Positions 25,353 to 33,122 of a DNA stretch of 64,000 nucleotides are shown piece after piece. The translations under genes were made by a program, and so were the position numbers. The DNA is taken from assembly GCF_012933465.1 (NCBI RefSeq), contig NZ_JABBND010000002.1, positions 124,001-188,000 on the forward strand, in the 5' to 3' direction. Numbering within the stretch: the stretch's first letter is position 1; the number at the start of each line of letters is the position of its first letter. This DNA is from Actinomycetospora sp. TBRC 11914 (GTDB taxonomy: Bacteria; Actinomycetota; Actinomycetes; Mycobacteriales; Pseudonocardiaceae). Below the pieces are notes generated by a model. That model was not told where the DNA came from. It worked only from the letters and a program-made list of their open reading frames with translations, and ran no database searches.

Positions 25353-26000
25353 TCAGCCGACGATGGCCGCGACGCCCACCTCGGAGAGCGTGACGAGCGC
25401 GCCGATCGTGCGGCCGTCGTCGTCGAAGCGGGTGGAGACCAGCGTGTCGAACGCGCGCGGCCGGCCCGGGGCCGGGCAGGAGATCACGGTGCGGGCCGGG
25501 ATCGGGAGAGCGCCACGGACCGCGGTTCGGATGGAGCGGGCCAGGTCGGCGCTGGTGGCGTCACCGGCGTCGTCGCAGATCCCGACGTAGGACCGGCCGA
25601 CCCCGGCGTATCGGGGGTCGCCGCCGTTGTCCCGGCAGAAGTCGTCCCAGGCCCGGTTCGTCCAGACGATGACGCCCTTGCGGTCGAGCAGGGCGACCTC
25701 GACGCGGCCGTCCTCCTCCTCCGGCTCGGTCTCCGGCGCGGGGCAGGTCGTCGGATGGTCCCGGAAGAACATGTCGCGCACGTTCTGGACCGCGGCGTCG
25801 AGCTGCTCGACCTGGGCGAGCAGGACGTCCCGGCCGGGCGGGTCGGCGAACGAGGCGAGCGCCATCAGCCGGAGCGAGACCTTCATGACGCGGTCGAGCG
25901 ACCCGGTGTGGATCTCGCGGACGAGGCCTTCGACGACGTCGATGCGGATGTCGTCGTGGCGGGCCGGCGGCGCGGACCGTCCGTTCTGCCCTTCCGCCAT
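25353..26000 (-). CDS. Stand-alone DHp-like plus PAS protein
   Basis: A 215-residue protein. The N-terminal part 'VVEGLVREIHTGSLDRVMKVSLRLMALASFADPPGRDVLLAQVEQLDAAVQNVRDMFF' aligns with the HisKA_3 DHp helices of the 13650 kinase ('[14 protein letters not shown]...[16 protein letters not shown]'), keeping the His. An acidic linker and a PAS fold follow ('VEVALLDRKGVIVWTNRAWDDFCRDNGGDPRYAGVGRSYVGICD'). There is no HATPase domain. It could accept or drain phosphate from a kinase, or be a sensory decoy. ATG at 26000 follows GAGGTGGCACCG. It is convergent with the dehydrogenase gene. Confidence 0.72.
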   Translation of the reverse strand: MAEGQNGRSAPPARHDDIRIDVVEGLVREIHTGSLDRVMKVSLRLMALASFADPPGRDVLLAQVEQLDAAVQNVRDMFFRDHPTTCPAPETEPEEEDGRVEVALLDRKGVIVWTNRAWDDFCRDNGGDPRYAGVGRSYVGICDDAGDATSADLARSIRTAVRGALPIPARTVISCPAPGRPRAFDTLVSTRFDDDGRTIGALVTLSEVGVAAIVG

Positions 26001-26168
26001 CGGTGCCACCTCACCCGCACCAGAACGCCACTCCGACCACTCGAGCCTACTCGGCGTGGCAATCGACGATCCGGCTCCCGCGTCGTGCGACACGTGGCCG
26101 ACGGGCTGCCACAGGACCGTTCGCCGCAGCGTCAGGAGCGCCGTTCCGGGGACAGATCCCGCGAGGGT

Positions 26169-26579
26169 TCACGGGCCCGGTCCGGACCGGACGCGGAGCC
26201 CGGTGGCGGCCAGCAGGACGGTGGCGAGTGCCAGCACGAGGGGCTGGAGCGGGTCGTAGCGGTGCATCAGCAGCAGCTGTGCGGCGATCCAGCCCACCTG
26301 CAGGAGCCCGGCGGTGGCCGAGATCGCCGTGGCGACGGCCCAGCCCCGGACCTCGGACACGGCCGCGGTGAGCATGGGCACCGCCACGACGAGCAGCAGC
26401 GCGACGCCGGGGACGAGCCACGACCCGAACGGGGTCTCCTCCAGCCAGGTGTCGGGCACCCCGATGGTGCCGGTGAGCAGGCCGATGCCCCCGTAGACCG
26501 CGCTGAGGCCGAGCACCAGCTCGATGCCGATGGTGACGGCGCGCAGCAGGACCGGTGCGGTGCGGACGGGGGCGACCAC
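26169..26579 (-). CDS. Four-helix membrane protein, unknown family
   Basis: A 136-residue protein with four hydrophobic segments: 'AVTIGIELVLGLSAVYGGIGLLTG', 'SWLVPGVALLLVVAVPMLTAAV', 'AVATAISATAGLLQVGWIAAQLLL' and 'PLVLALATVLLAATGL'. There is no functional motif. A DosR-like box (26696-26709) lies 116 bases upstream. About 170 bases to the next gene downstream hold nothing recognisable. Confidence 0.72.
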   Translation of the reverse strand: MVAPVRTAPVLLRAVTIGIELVLGLSAVYGGIGLLTGTIGVPDTWLEETPFGSWLVPGVALLLVVAVPMLTAAVSEVRGWAVATAISATAGLLQVGWIAAQLLLMHRYDPLQPLVLALATVLLAATGLRVRSGPGP

Positions 26580-26695
26580 CGGTCAGCCCGCCCGCACGGG
26601 GGAGACGGCCCGCCGGGCCGCGCGGCTGCCCGCCGGGACGTGCGGGTCACGGTCGATCACGCCCGCAGTCCAATCCGCGGCGGAGCGCGCCGGTA

Positions 26696-26709
26696 CGGCC
26701 GAAGGGCCC
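26696..26709 (-). promoter_or_regulatory. DosR-like box between 26579 and 26760 genes
   Basis: On the minus strand this reads GGGCCCTTCGGCCG, 12 of 14 with the commonest form. It is upstream of the 26579 membrane-protein gene, at 116 bases, farther than most. Confidence 0.4.
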
Positions 26710-26759
26710 CGCGTCCGGGGTCGACGGTCGACCCGGCGGCGGGACCGCCGTGTCGCGGG

Positions 26760-27755
26760 TCAGGGGTCCTCGGTGAGCACCGCGTGCAGGGGGCGGCGCG
26801 GGGTCGGGGGGATCGTCGCGGCGCCCGGCAGCCGCCGGCCGACCCGCAGCGCGATCACCGGGATGCGGTGCGCCCCGATCCCGAGGTGCCGGATGCGCGC
26901 CTCGACGGCCGGCTCCTCGAACGGCGCGGTGAAGGGCGTCACCGCGAGCCCGAGGGCCTCGGCCTCGAGCAGGACCGCGCTGAGGGCCTCCCCGGCCCGC
27001 ACCAGCGAGACGGTGTCGGCGGACGGCGCGGCGAGCAGGAGGATCTGCGAGGCGTCCCGGGCGCCGGGGCCGGCGCGCGGCCGGTCGAGCGTGCCCGGCG
27101 GCATCCACCGCATCTCCACGTCGCCGTAGGCCACGGCGGGGGTGTCGGGCCGGGAGCTGGCCGGGATGCCGTCGTGGGCGCCGGCGTAGCGCCGGGTCCA
27201 GTGCTGCATCTCGGCGGCGTAGTCCAGGCGTGCGCGCATCGCACGGTCGGCCTCGGCGGCGGCCTCGACGATGGCCCGGCGCACCGAGCCCGTCGCGAGG
27301 AACAGCGTGCCGCCGCAGCTGCGCGCCGCCTCGGCCAGCGCCTCCACGACCTCCGGGCCCACCTCCTGGCCGGAGAACCGCCGCCGGTCGGTGCGGCGTC
27401 CCGGCATCGCGCCGAACCACCGGCGCGTGCGGGGGTCGGGGGTCGTCGGCCCGCCGAGGCGCACCCGGGCGAGGGGGTGCTCCGGGTCCTCGTCGTTCCC
27501 GCGCCGGACGTCGGCCTCCCGGCCGGCCGCGGCGAGCGCGACCCGGAGGTGGTGCAGCGCGCAGCCGCACCCGAGCAGCAGGTTGTGGGCCGCTTCGTCC
27601 GTGGCCGGCAGCCGCCGGGTGCGGTCGGCCCGCAGGTCCAGGACGGCGCCGTGCAGCCGGAAGCGCCACGGCTGGGCGTTGTGCTCGGACGGGGCCAGCA
27701 GCGCGTGCCGGGCGGCCTCGCGCAGCACCTCCCGGGCCCGGGGTTCCTGGGTCAC
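26760..27755 (-). CDS. Acg-like nitroreductase-family protein A
   Basis: A 331-residue protein. 'EAARHALLAPSEHNAQPWRFRLHGAVLDL' is the Acg-type FMN-site signature (SxHNxQPW). Then come 'LLLGCGCALHHLRVALAAAG', 'GRRTDRRRFS', and a late 'LVRAGEALSAVLLEAEALGLAVTPF'. Mycobacterial Acg, Rv3131 and Rv3127 belong to the DosR regulon and may sequester FMN rather than act as enzymes. GTG at 27755 follows AGAGGAGGACCCC, which overrides longer in-frame starts. It is 34 bases after the pseudokinase gene, in the same operon. Confidence 0.88.
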   Translation of the reverse strand: MTQEPRAREVLREAARHALLAPSEHNAQPWRFRLHGAVLDLRADRTRRLPATDEAAHNLLLGCGCALHHLRVALAAAGREADVRRGNDEDPEHPLARVRLGGPTTPDPRTRRWFGAMPGRRTDRRRFSGQEVGPEVVEALAEAARSCGGTLFLATGSVRRAIVEAAAEADRAMRARLDYAAEMQHWTRRYAGAHDGIPASSRPDTPAVAYGDVEMRWMPPGTLDRPRAGPGARDASQILLLAAPSADTVSLVRAGEALSAVLLEAEALGLAVTPFTAPFEEPAVEARIRHLGIGAHRIPVIALRVGRRLPGAATIPPTPRRPLHAVLTEDP

Positions 27756-27789
27756 GGGGTCCTCCTCTCTGCCCCGGGAAGGCTCGTCG

Positions 27790-29490
27790 TCAGCCCCCGG
27801 GGAGCTCGGTGTCCGGGTCACCGGGGACCGGCAGGACGGTGGTGGTCAGGGAGCTGGTCGGAACGGTCCGCGCGTGCGACCGGCGCGGCGCCGGGTGGCG
27901 CCGGGGCGGCACGGTGCGCTGGGAGACGGTGCGCTGGGGGACGGTGCGCTGGGGGACGGTGCGCTGGGGGACCGGGTGTGTGGTGATCCGCGGAGCGGCG
28001 TTCGCGTCCGGCGCGCTGCGCTGGTCCGCCGGCGCCACCGTTCGGCGCGTCGGTGCCGGGTCCTGCGGGCGCGGCACGGCGGAGCGGCGGGCGGCGGTCC
28101 CGGGACCCTCGAGCGAGGGGTCCGCGACGGTGCGGCGCGGGGCCGAGCGGGCGGGGGTGGTGCCGGGGTCCGCCGTCCGGCGGCCGCTGGTGTCGATGCC
28201 GGTGCCGGTGCCGGTGGTGCCGCGGCTCCCGCGCTTCGCCGAGGTGGCATGCGTGTCGTTCCCGACCTGCGGCTCCGCCACCTGCGTCTCCGTGATCCGC
28301 GGCTCCGGCGCCTGCCTCGGCGTCGCCCGCGGCTCCGTCGCCTGCGTCGGCGTCACCCGCGGCTGCGCCGACTGCGCCGAGTGCGGCACCCGCGGCTGCG
28401 CCGACTGCGCCGAGTGCGGCACCCGCGTCTCCGTGATCCGCGGCCGGGTCGCCTGCGTCCCGGTGATCCGGGGCGCCGCCACCCGGGCGTTCGACACCCG
28501 CGCCTCCGTCACGCCATCCGCCTCGCCCGGGCGGCTCCCGCCCTCGTCGCCGGACGAACCGGGGTCGGCGGGGGCATGGGCGGGTGGCCGGTCGGCCACC
28601 CGCGAGGGCGACGAGGGCCAGCCGAGGGTGGCGCCCCCCAGGAGCCCTGACGGGCCCATGTGTGCGGCGAGGCCGCCCACGGCGAGGGCGCCCGCGAGCG
28701 CGAGGGTGGAGAGCGTCCCCGCCAGGGCCCGGCCGGGCCCGGCGGGTTCGTCGTCCGCTCCCGGGCGCCTCCGGCCCCCGAGCAGGTCGATCACGGCCCG
28801 GGTGTCGGGGCGGGAGGTGGGATCACGCGCCGTCATCGCGCGGAGCACCGCACGCAACGGTTCCGACCGCGGGAGCCGCCCCGCCGCGGCGCCGAGGAGT
28901 CGGCCGAGGGCGTAGACGTCGGTCGCGGGGGAGATCGGGGAGCGCGCCGCCCGCTGCTCCGGCGCGGGATGGGGCGGGTCGCACCGCTGATGGGCCCAGC
29001 GACGTAGCCATTCCTCGACCCCGAGGCCGGCCACGGTGACGCCGGACGGCCCTCGGGTCACCAGTTGCGCCCCGAGCGCGCCGTGCGCGTACCCGTGGCG
29101 GTGGACCGGCAGCAGGACCCGCGCGATCTGCACGCCGAGCGCGCGGACCTCGGGCACCGGCAGCGGGCCCGCGGCGAGGTCGTCCGCGAGACACGCACCC
29201 TCGGCCCGCGCCACCACGAGGTAGAGGACGCCGTCCTCCCCGCCGCCGTCGTACACCTCGGCCAGGCCGGGGCCGTGCTCGGTGCGGGCGCTGATCGGCA
29301 GCGTCACGGCGTCGGGTAGCGGTTCCGGGCTGGCCGGCTCCGCGATCACCGTCGTGACCGTGCGGCGCAGGAGCTCGTCGTGCGCGCGGTGCTCGCACCG
29401 CCCGGGCCCGCACCGGAGCACCTGCTCCAGCCGGTACCGGCCTCCCACGACCGCACCGTGGCGGTGCCCGCACGTGACGACCTCGTCCAT
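27790..29490 (-). CDS. Membrane pseudokinase with repetitive outer tail
   Basis: 566 residues. Residues about 15-250 follow the Ser/Thr kinase fold ('VVGGRYRLEQVL', 'ATDVYALGRLLGAAAGRLP', 'LRAVLRAMTARDPTSRPDTRAVIDLLGG'). But the ATP Lys position is changed ('TVTTVIAEP'), the HRD loop reads 'AHGALGAQLV' and DFG is 'AGLG', so catalysis is not expected. One membrane helix (about 268-288, 'LAGTLSTLALAGALAVGGLAA') precedes a tail of about 270 residues rich in Arg, Thr, Pro and Gln with repeats RVPHSAQSAQP and RTVPQ. It probably binds a partner. It is followed by the Acg-like gene. Confidence 0.85.
   Translation of the reverse strand: MDEVVTCGHRHGAVVGGRYRLEQVLRCGPGRCEHRAHDELLRRTVTTVIAEPASPEPLPDAVTLPISARTEHGPGLAEVYDGGGEDGVLYLVVARAEGACLADDLAAGPLPVPEVRALGVQIARVLLPVHRHGYAHGALGAQLVTRGPSGVTVAGLGVEEWLRRWAHQRCDPPHPAPEQRAARSPISPATDVYALGRLLGAAAGRLPRSEPLRAVLRAMTARDPTSRPDTRAVIDLLGGRRRPGADDEPAGPGRALAGTLSTLALAGALAVGGLAAHMGPSGLLGGATLGWPSSPSRVADRPPAHAPADPGSSGDEGGSRPGEADGVTEARVSNARVAAPRITGTQATRPRITETRVPHSAQSAQPRVPHSAQSAQPRVTPTQATEPRATPRQAPEPRITETQVAEPQVGNDTHATSAKRGSRGTTGTGTGIDTSGRRTADPGTTPARSAPRRTVADPSLEGPGTAARRSAVPRPQDPAPTRRTVAPADQRSAPDANAAPRITTHPVPQRTVPQRTVPQRTVSQRTVPPRRHPAPRRSHARTVPTSSLTTTVLPVPGDPDTELPGG
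27911..27970 (-). repeat. Four 15-bp tandem repeats in pseudokinase tail
   Basis: ACGGTGCGCTGGGGG is repeated four times (the first copy has one change) and encodes tandem RTVPQ/RTVSQ pentapeptides on the minus strand. Copy number may vary by slippage. Confidence 0.8.
28358..28423 (-). repeat. Two 33-bp tandem repeats in pseudokinase tail
   Basis: Two identical 33-base units (28358-28390 and 28391-28423) encode the 11-residue repeat RVPHSAQSAQP. The identity at DNA level indicates recent duplication. Confidence 0.8.
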
Positions 29491-29622
29491 CGGGTGCCCC
29501 GTCGTGGCCGTCAGGGGTGCTCGAGTACGTGACGGCGGCCCACGGCCCCGTCCACGCCGTGATCACCGGCCCAGCCCCACCCCATGTCGTCCTCCCTCGC
29601 CGACGCCCGACGCCGAGCGTGG

Positions 29623-29636
29623 GCGCCCTCCGGCCC
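29623..29636. promoter_or_regulatory. DosR-like box near the pseudokinase gene
   Basis: GCGCCCTCCGGCCC, 12 of 14 with GGGACCTYCGGCCC, lies in the 166-base gap between the GAF-protein stop and the pseudokinase start, 132 bases from the latter. Its role is uncertain because of the distance. Confidence 0.35.
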
Positions 29637-29656
29637 GGGGGTTCAGGGGCGAACGG

Positions 29657-31051
29657 TCACCGTCCCCGGGGCCGAGGGACCTGCTCGGATCGCGACGGCG
29701 TCACGGCGGCCGTGCCCCCGGCGCCCGGTGGGCTCCGCCAGACCGCCCGCCGCAGCTCCCGCACGAGGTCGTCCAGCTCGTCGACCTGGGCGAGGACCCG
29801 GTCCCGCGTCGCGCCGTCCGCGGCCGAGGCGGCGCTCGACAGCGCGGTGCCGACCTTCAGCAGCCGCTGCAGGACCCGGGTGTTGAGGTCGGCGACGAGG
29901 AGCTCCCGGTCCTCGACCCGCCGCAGCGCCTCCCGGTCGGCGCGGCTGCGGGCCACCGCGAGGGTCGTCGAGGCCTGCGCGGCGAGCCCCTCGACGAGGT
30001 CGACGTCGTCCTCCTCGAAGGACCGCCGCCCTCCGTCGCGCACCAGGAGCAGCACCGAGTGGGTCCCGTCGCCCGCGATGCCGTCGGACAGGCGCATCGC
30101 CAGCGCGCTCGCGACGCTCGGCGCCGCCTCCACCAGCTGGGAGCCCCGCCCGTCCGCGGTGACCGAGCTGACGACGATCGCCCGCCCGGACTCCAGCGCC
30201 GCCGCGGTGATGGTGTCGTCCTCGGGGTAGCGGCGGCCCTCGAGGCTCCCGAGGAGCCCCGTCGCGCAGGGGACCGTGACCGACGACGGGTCCCGGTCCT
30301 CGACCGTCGTGAGGACCGCCCCCTGGCTGTCGCTGAGCACGAGGGCCTCGTCGAGCAGGTGCCGCAGACCCTCGGTGGGGTCGAGGGACCCCGCCAGCAG
30401 ACGGCGGCTCAGCTCGGCGGCCGCGGACTCCCAGCGGGCCCGCCGACGCGCGCCGTCGAGCAACCGCGCGTTCTCGATCGCGACGCCCGCCGCGCCGGCC
30501 AGCGTCGTCACCAGTTCCTCGTCGTCCCGGCTGAACTCCGTCGCGCCGCGCTTGTCGAGCAGGTGGAGGGCGCCGTACACGGCACCGCCCACGCGCAGCG
30601 GGACGCCCAGGTAGGGGTGGGCCTCGTCGCCGTCGAGGGTGGCCAGGCGCAGCGGGACCTCGTCGACGAGGAGCGGCCGGAGGACGCCGTCACCGGTGGC
30701 GAGCCGCCCCAGCTCCGCGACGTCGCCGTCGGCCGCGCCCGAGGTGACGGCGGCCGGGTGGTCGCCCCGCACCAGCGCCAGGACCGCGGCCCGGGCGTCG
30801 ACGAGGCCGCGGGCGCTGTCGACCACCCGTTGGTGCAGCTCACCGACGTCGAGCCGAGGGGCGATGTGGTGGGTGGCCGCCAGCAGCTTGCGCAACCGGC
30901 CCTGCACGGTCTTCAGCTCGCTCGCGCGCTCGATCACCTGGTCGAGCAGCTCGTCGAGCTCGAGGCGGACCGCGCCGGGGAAGGCCAGCCCGGCCGGCAC
31001 GTCGGGCGGCCCCGGAGGTGTTCCGGGTGCGGTGTCGTCCACCCGGACCAT
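29657..31051 (-). CDS. Double-GAF DevS-like protein without kinase function
   Basis: A 464-residue protein. A helical N-terminus (LDELLDQVIERASELKTVQG) resembling DosS is followed by GAF 1 (about 70-205, with 'LGVPLRVGGAVYGALHLLDKRGATEFSRDDEELVTTLAGAAGVAIENARLL') and GAF 2 (about 225-365). A DHp-like segment 'DRELLVADLNTRVLQRLLKVGTALSSAASAA...VDELDDLVRELRRAVW' has Asn where the 13650 kinase has the acceptor His. The protein ends about 25 residues later with no HATPase. The PPGHPPM loop is missing from GAF 1. It is a probable non-phosphorylating sensor or dimer partner. It follows the nitroreductase gene by 51 bases. Confidence 0.85.
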   Translation of the reverse strand: MVRVDDTAPGTPPGPPDVPAGLAFPGAVRLELDELLDQVIERASELKTVQGRLRKLLAATHHIAPRLDVGELHQRVVDSARGLVDARAAVLALVRGDHPAAVTSGAADGDVAELGRLATGDGVLRPLLVDEVPLRLATLDGDEAHPYLGVPLRVGGAVYGALHLLDKRGATEFSRDDEELVTTLAGAAGVAIENARLLDGARRRARWESAAAELSRRLLAGSLDPTEGLRHLLDEALVLSDSQGAVLTTVEDRDPSSVTVPCATGLLGSLEGRRYPEDDTITAAALESGRAIVVSSVTADGRGSQLVEAAPSVASALAMRLSDGIAGDGTHSVLLLVRDGGRRSFEEDDVDLVEGLAAQASTTLAVARSRADREALRRVEDRELLVADLNTRVLQRLLKVGTALSSAASAADGATRDRVLAQVDELDDLVRELRRAVWRSPPGAGGTAAVTPSRSEQVPRPRGR

Positions 31052-31102
31052 CGTGGACCCGGCCGGGGGAGTGTCAAGCGCACTCGGCCACGGAACGAAC
31101 GC

Positions 31103-32092
31103 TCAGCAGGTGCCGTCGGTCCGCCGGCGGGGTGGGGGTGGTACCGCCCGGCGGCGCACGCCGAGGCGGAGCACCACCTGCGGCCAGAGGGCGCCGCCGA
31201 GCAGCCGCCGGAGCTCCGCCCGCGTCTCGCCCACCTCGACGGGCGGGGCCACGAACGAGGCCGCCAGCCCGCTGACGGTCGCGAGGAGCAGGACGTGCTG
31301 GAGCGCCTGCCCGGCGTCGAGGTGGGCGATCGGCTGGTCGAGGGTGGTGGCGAGCACCAGGAGTGCCGGGTCGTCGGGCGCGGCCGGGGGGCGCTCGTCG
31401 TCGGGGTCGGCCGAGGCGGCGAAGTCGCGGAGGCGCCAGGTGCAGTCCGGTCGCGGTGCCCGCCGCGCGAGCTCCCGGGGCAGGCCCGCCCCGTCCCCGT
31501 CGCCGCCGCCGACCCACCTGTCCCACTCCGCGCGGAACGCCGGGTCGGACTGCTGCCGCTCGTGGGCGCGGACGGTGAGCTCCCGCAGTGCGCGCCGCTC
31601 CGGCACCCCGTCGACGAAGATCGCCCACGACCGCCCGCGCTGGGCGGCTCGCCGGATCTCCTCGCGGACCCGGGGCCCGACGCCGTCGCCGGCCAGCGGG
31701 GAGCGGTCGGTCCGGCGGCGCGGGATGGCGTGCGCGAGGGCCTCCTCGGCCGAGGTGGCGGGGAGCGGGCCCCCGACGGTGATCGTGGCGAGGAACCAGG
31801 GGTCGTCGGGGTCGGGGAGGAGCCGGACGTGGGCCCGCCGCCCCTGGGCACGCAGGGCCAGCCGCACGTTCGCGGTCGCGGCGCCACAGGCCAGCCGGAG
31901 CTCGCGGTGCCCGGGATCGCACACCGGGAGCGCCCGCGCGGGGTCGGCGTGGACCTCCACGGCGCCCCCGCGCCAGCGCAGGTCCCAGGGCTGGGCGTTG
32001 TGGCTCGAGGGGGCGAGGGCGCCCGCGGCGAGCAGCGCGGCCACGTCGAGGCCGCCGAGGGCGCCGTCGAGGGTGGGTCCGCGGGTGCTCAT
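31103..32092 (-). CDS. Acg-like nitroreductase-family protein B
   Basis: A 329-residue protein. 'LLAAGALAPSSHNAQPWDLRWRGGAVEVHAD' is the Acg FMN-site signature. 'RLACGAATANVRLALRAQG', 'IPRRRTDRSPL' and a late 'LDAGQALQHVLLLATVSGLAASFV' follow family order. ATG at 32092 follows GGAGGAGGTGTCCCC. It is first in an operon with the double-GAF protein, pairing a putative FMN protein with a sensor, and is divergent from the degenerate Acg homologue at 32324. Box-like GGGACGACCGGCCG (32136-32149) lies 43 bases upstream. Confidence 0.87.
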   Translation of the reverse strand: MSTRGPTLDGALGGLDVAALLAAGALAPSSHNAQPWDLRWRGGAVEVHADPARALPVCDPGHRELRLACGAATANVRLALRAQGRRAHVRLLPDPDDPWFLATITVGGPLPATSAEEALAHAIPRRRTDRSPLAGDGVGPRVREEIRRAAQRGRSWAIFVDGVPERRALRELTVRAHERQQSDPAFRAEWDRWVGGGDGDGAGLPRELARRAPRPDCTWRLRDFAASADPDDERPPAAPDDPALLVLATTLDQPIAHLDAGQALQHVLLLATVSGLAASFVAPPVEVGETRAELRRLLGGALWPQVVLRLGVRRRAVPPPPRRRTDGTC

Positions 32093-32323
32093 GGGGACAC
32101 CTCCTCCTGCGCGTCCGCGCCAGCGTCGATCACGGCGGCCGGTCGTCCCAGGGGCGCTGGGCCCGGCGGGCCCGGGCCGTCCGGACGTGATCGGGCGTGG
32201 AGCCGGGCCCAACGACTCCCGGCCCCGAGCCCCTCGCCCCTGCCGCCGGCCGCGGCGCGCGGCCGACGCTGTGAGGGCACCCGCAGGGGGGTCGTCGGGA
32301 CCCGCGCGGGTCGGGAGGTACCC

Positions 32324-33094
32324 GTGACCACGACACGCGCGGCCCGCGCCGGGGTGGGGACGTGGACGCCGGCCGAGCTCGGGGTCCTGCTGCAGGCCGT
32401 GGAGCCGGTCGCCGGACCGAGCGCGCCGGCGGGGTCGGTCACCGTGCGCGGGCGGGCGGTCGAGGTGGTCCCGTGCTCCGACGGCACCGGGCCGCGTCAC
32501 GGGGACCTCCTGGCCTGCGGGCGGCTCGTGGCCCGCCTGGAGACCGCGATCCGCAGTGTCGGCTGGGAGCCGCGCCGCGAGGTCGCCGAGGACGCGGCCG
32601 CCGAGCCGCTCGTGACGGTGGAGGCGGTCCGGCGCCGTCCGGCGATCCCCCTGGCGCTGGCGCGCCACCGGGTCGACCGGCGGCTGCGCGAGGGCTTCCC
32701 GGCGGGGCGGGACCGCCCGGAGCTCTCGCAGGTCGTCGACGTGGTCCGCGGCGCCTCGACCACCCGGTCGTGGCTCGTGCTGTCCAACGGCCCCACGCAG
32801 GACGGTGCGCCCGCGTGGCACGGGCCGGGCGCCCCGATCCCCGAGGCCGAAGGGGTCGACCTGCCGTGGCGGTGGGACCCGGTGCTGGCCGTGTGCACCC
32901 ACGGCGACGGGGCGCGCGACCACGTCGCGGGGGGCATCGCGTCGCACCGCGCGGTCGTGACGGCGGGGCTGCGGGGGCTGCGCGCGGACGTGCACACCGC
33001 ACCACTCGACGGCGCCGCCGACCGCGCGGCCTGGGGTCGCCGTCTCGACCCCCGGGCCGGGTGCGTCCAGGCCCTCGTCCACCTGTACCCGTGA
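32324..33094 (+). CDS. Degenerate Acg-like protein
   Basis: A 256-residue protein. 'LLQAVEPVAGPSAPAGSVTVRGRAVEVVPC' occupies the place of the Acg 'LAxxALAPSSHNAQPWxLxxxGxAVEVxAD' segment but lacks SSHNxQPW. 'LLACGRLVARLETAIRSVGWEPRREVA' and 'QVVDVVRGASTTRSWLVLSN' follow family layout. It is about 75 residues shorter than intact members and probably does not bind FMN in the normal way. GTG follows GGGAGGTACCC. The upstream 230 bases contain palindromic GGGCCC-rich sequence but no confident box. Confidence 0.65.
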   Translation: MTTTRAARAGVGTWTPAELGVLLQAVEPVAGPSAPAGSVTVRGRAVEVVPCSDGTGPRHGDLLACGRLVARLETAIRSVGWEPRREVAEDAAAEPLVTVEAVRRRPAIPLALARHRVDRRLREGFPAGRDRPELSQVVDVVRGASTTRSWLVLSNGPTQDGAPAWHGPGAPIPEAEGVDLPWRWDPVLAVCTHGDGARDHVAGGIASHRAVVTAGLRGLRADVHTAPLDGAADRAAWGRRLDPRAGCVQALVHLYP

Positions 33095-33122
33095 CCACCA
33101 CCGCACCGGGGAGGAGGTCGCC

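Noticed and set aside
27911..28423. Possible CRISPR-like or non-coding repeat arrays
   Set aside because: The repeats are multiples of three, contiguous without spacers, and lie in frame inside the pseudokinase gene, so they are coding tandem repeats.
32151..32220. GGGCCC-rich palindromes between the divergent Acg-like genes as DosR-like boxes
   Set aside because: Best matches reach only about 10 of 14 positions with irregular half-site spacing. GC-rich palindromes of this kind arise easily by chance here.
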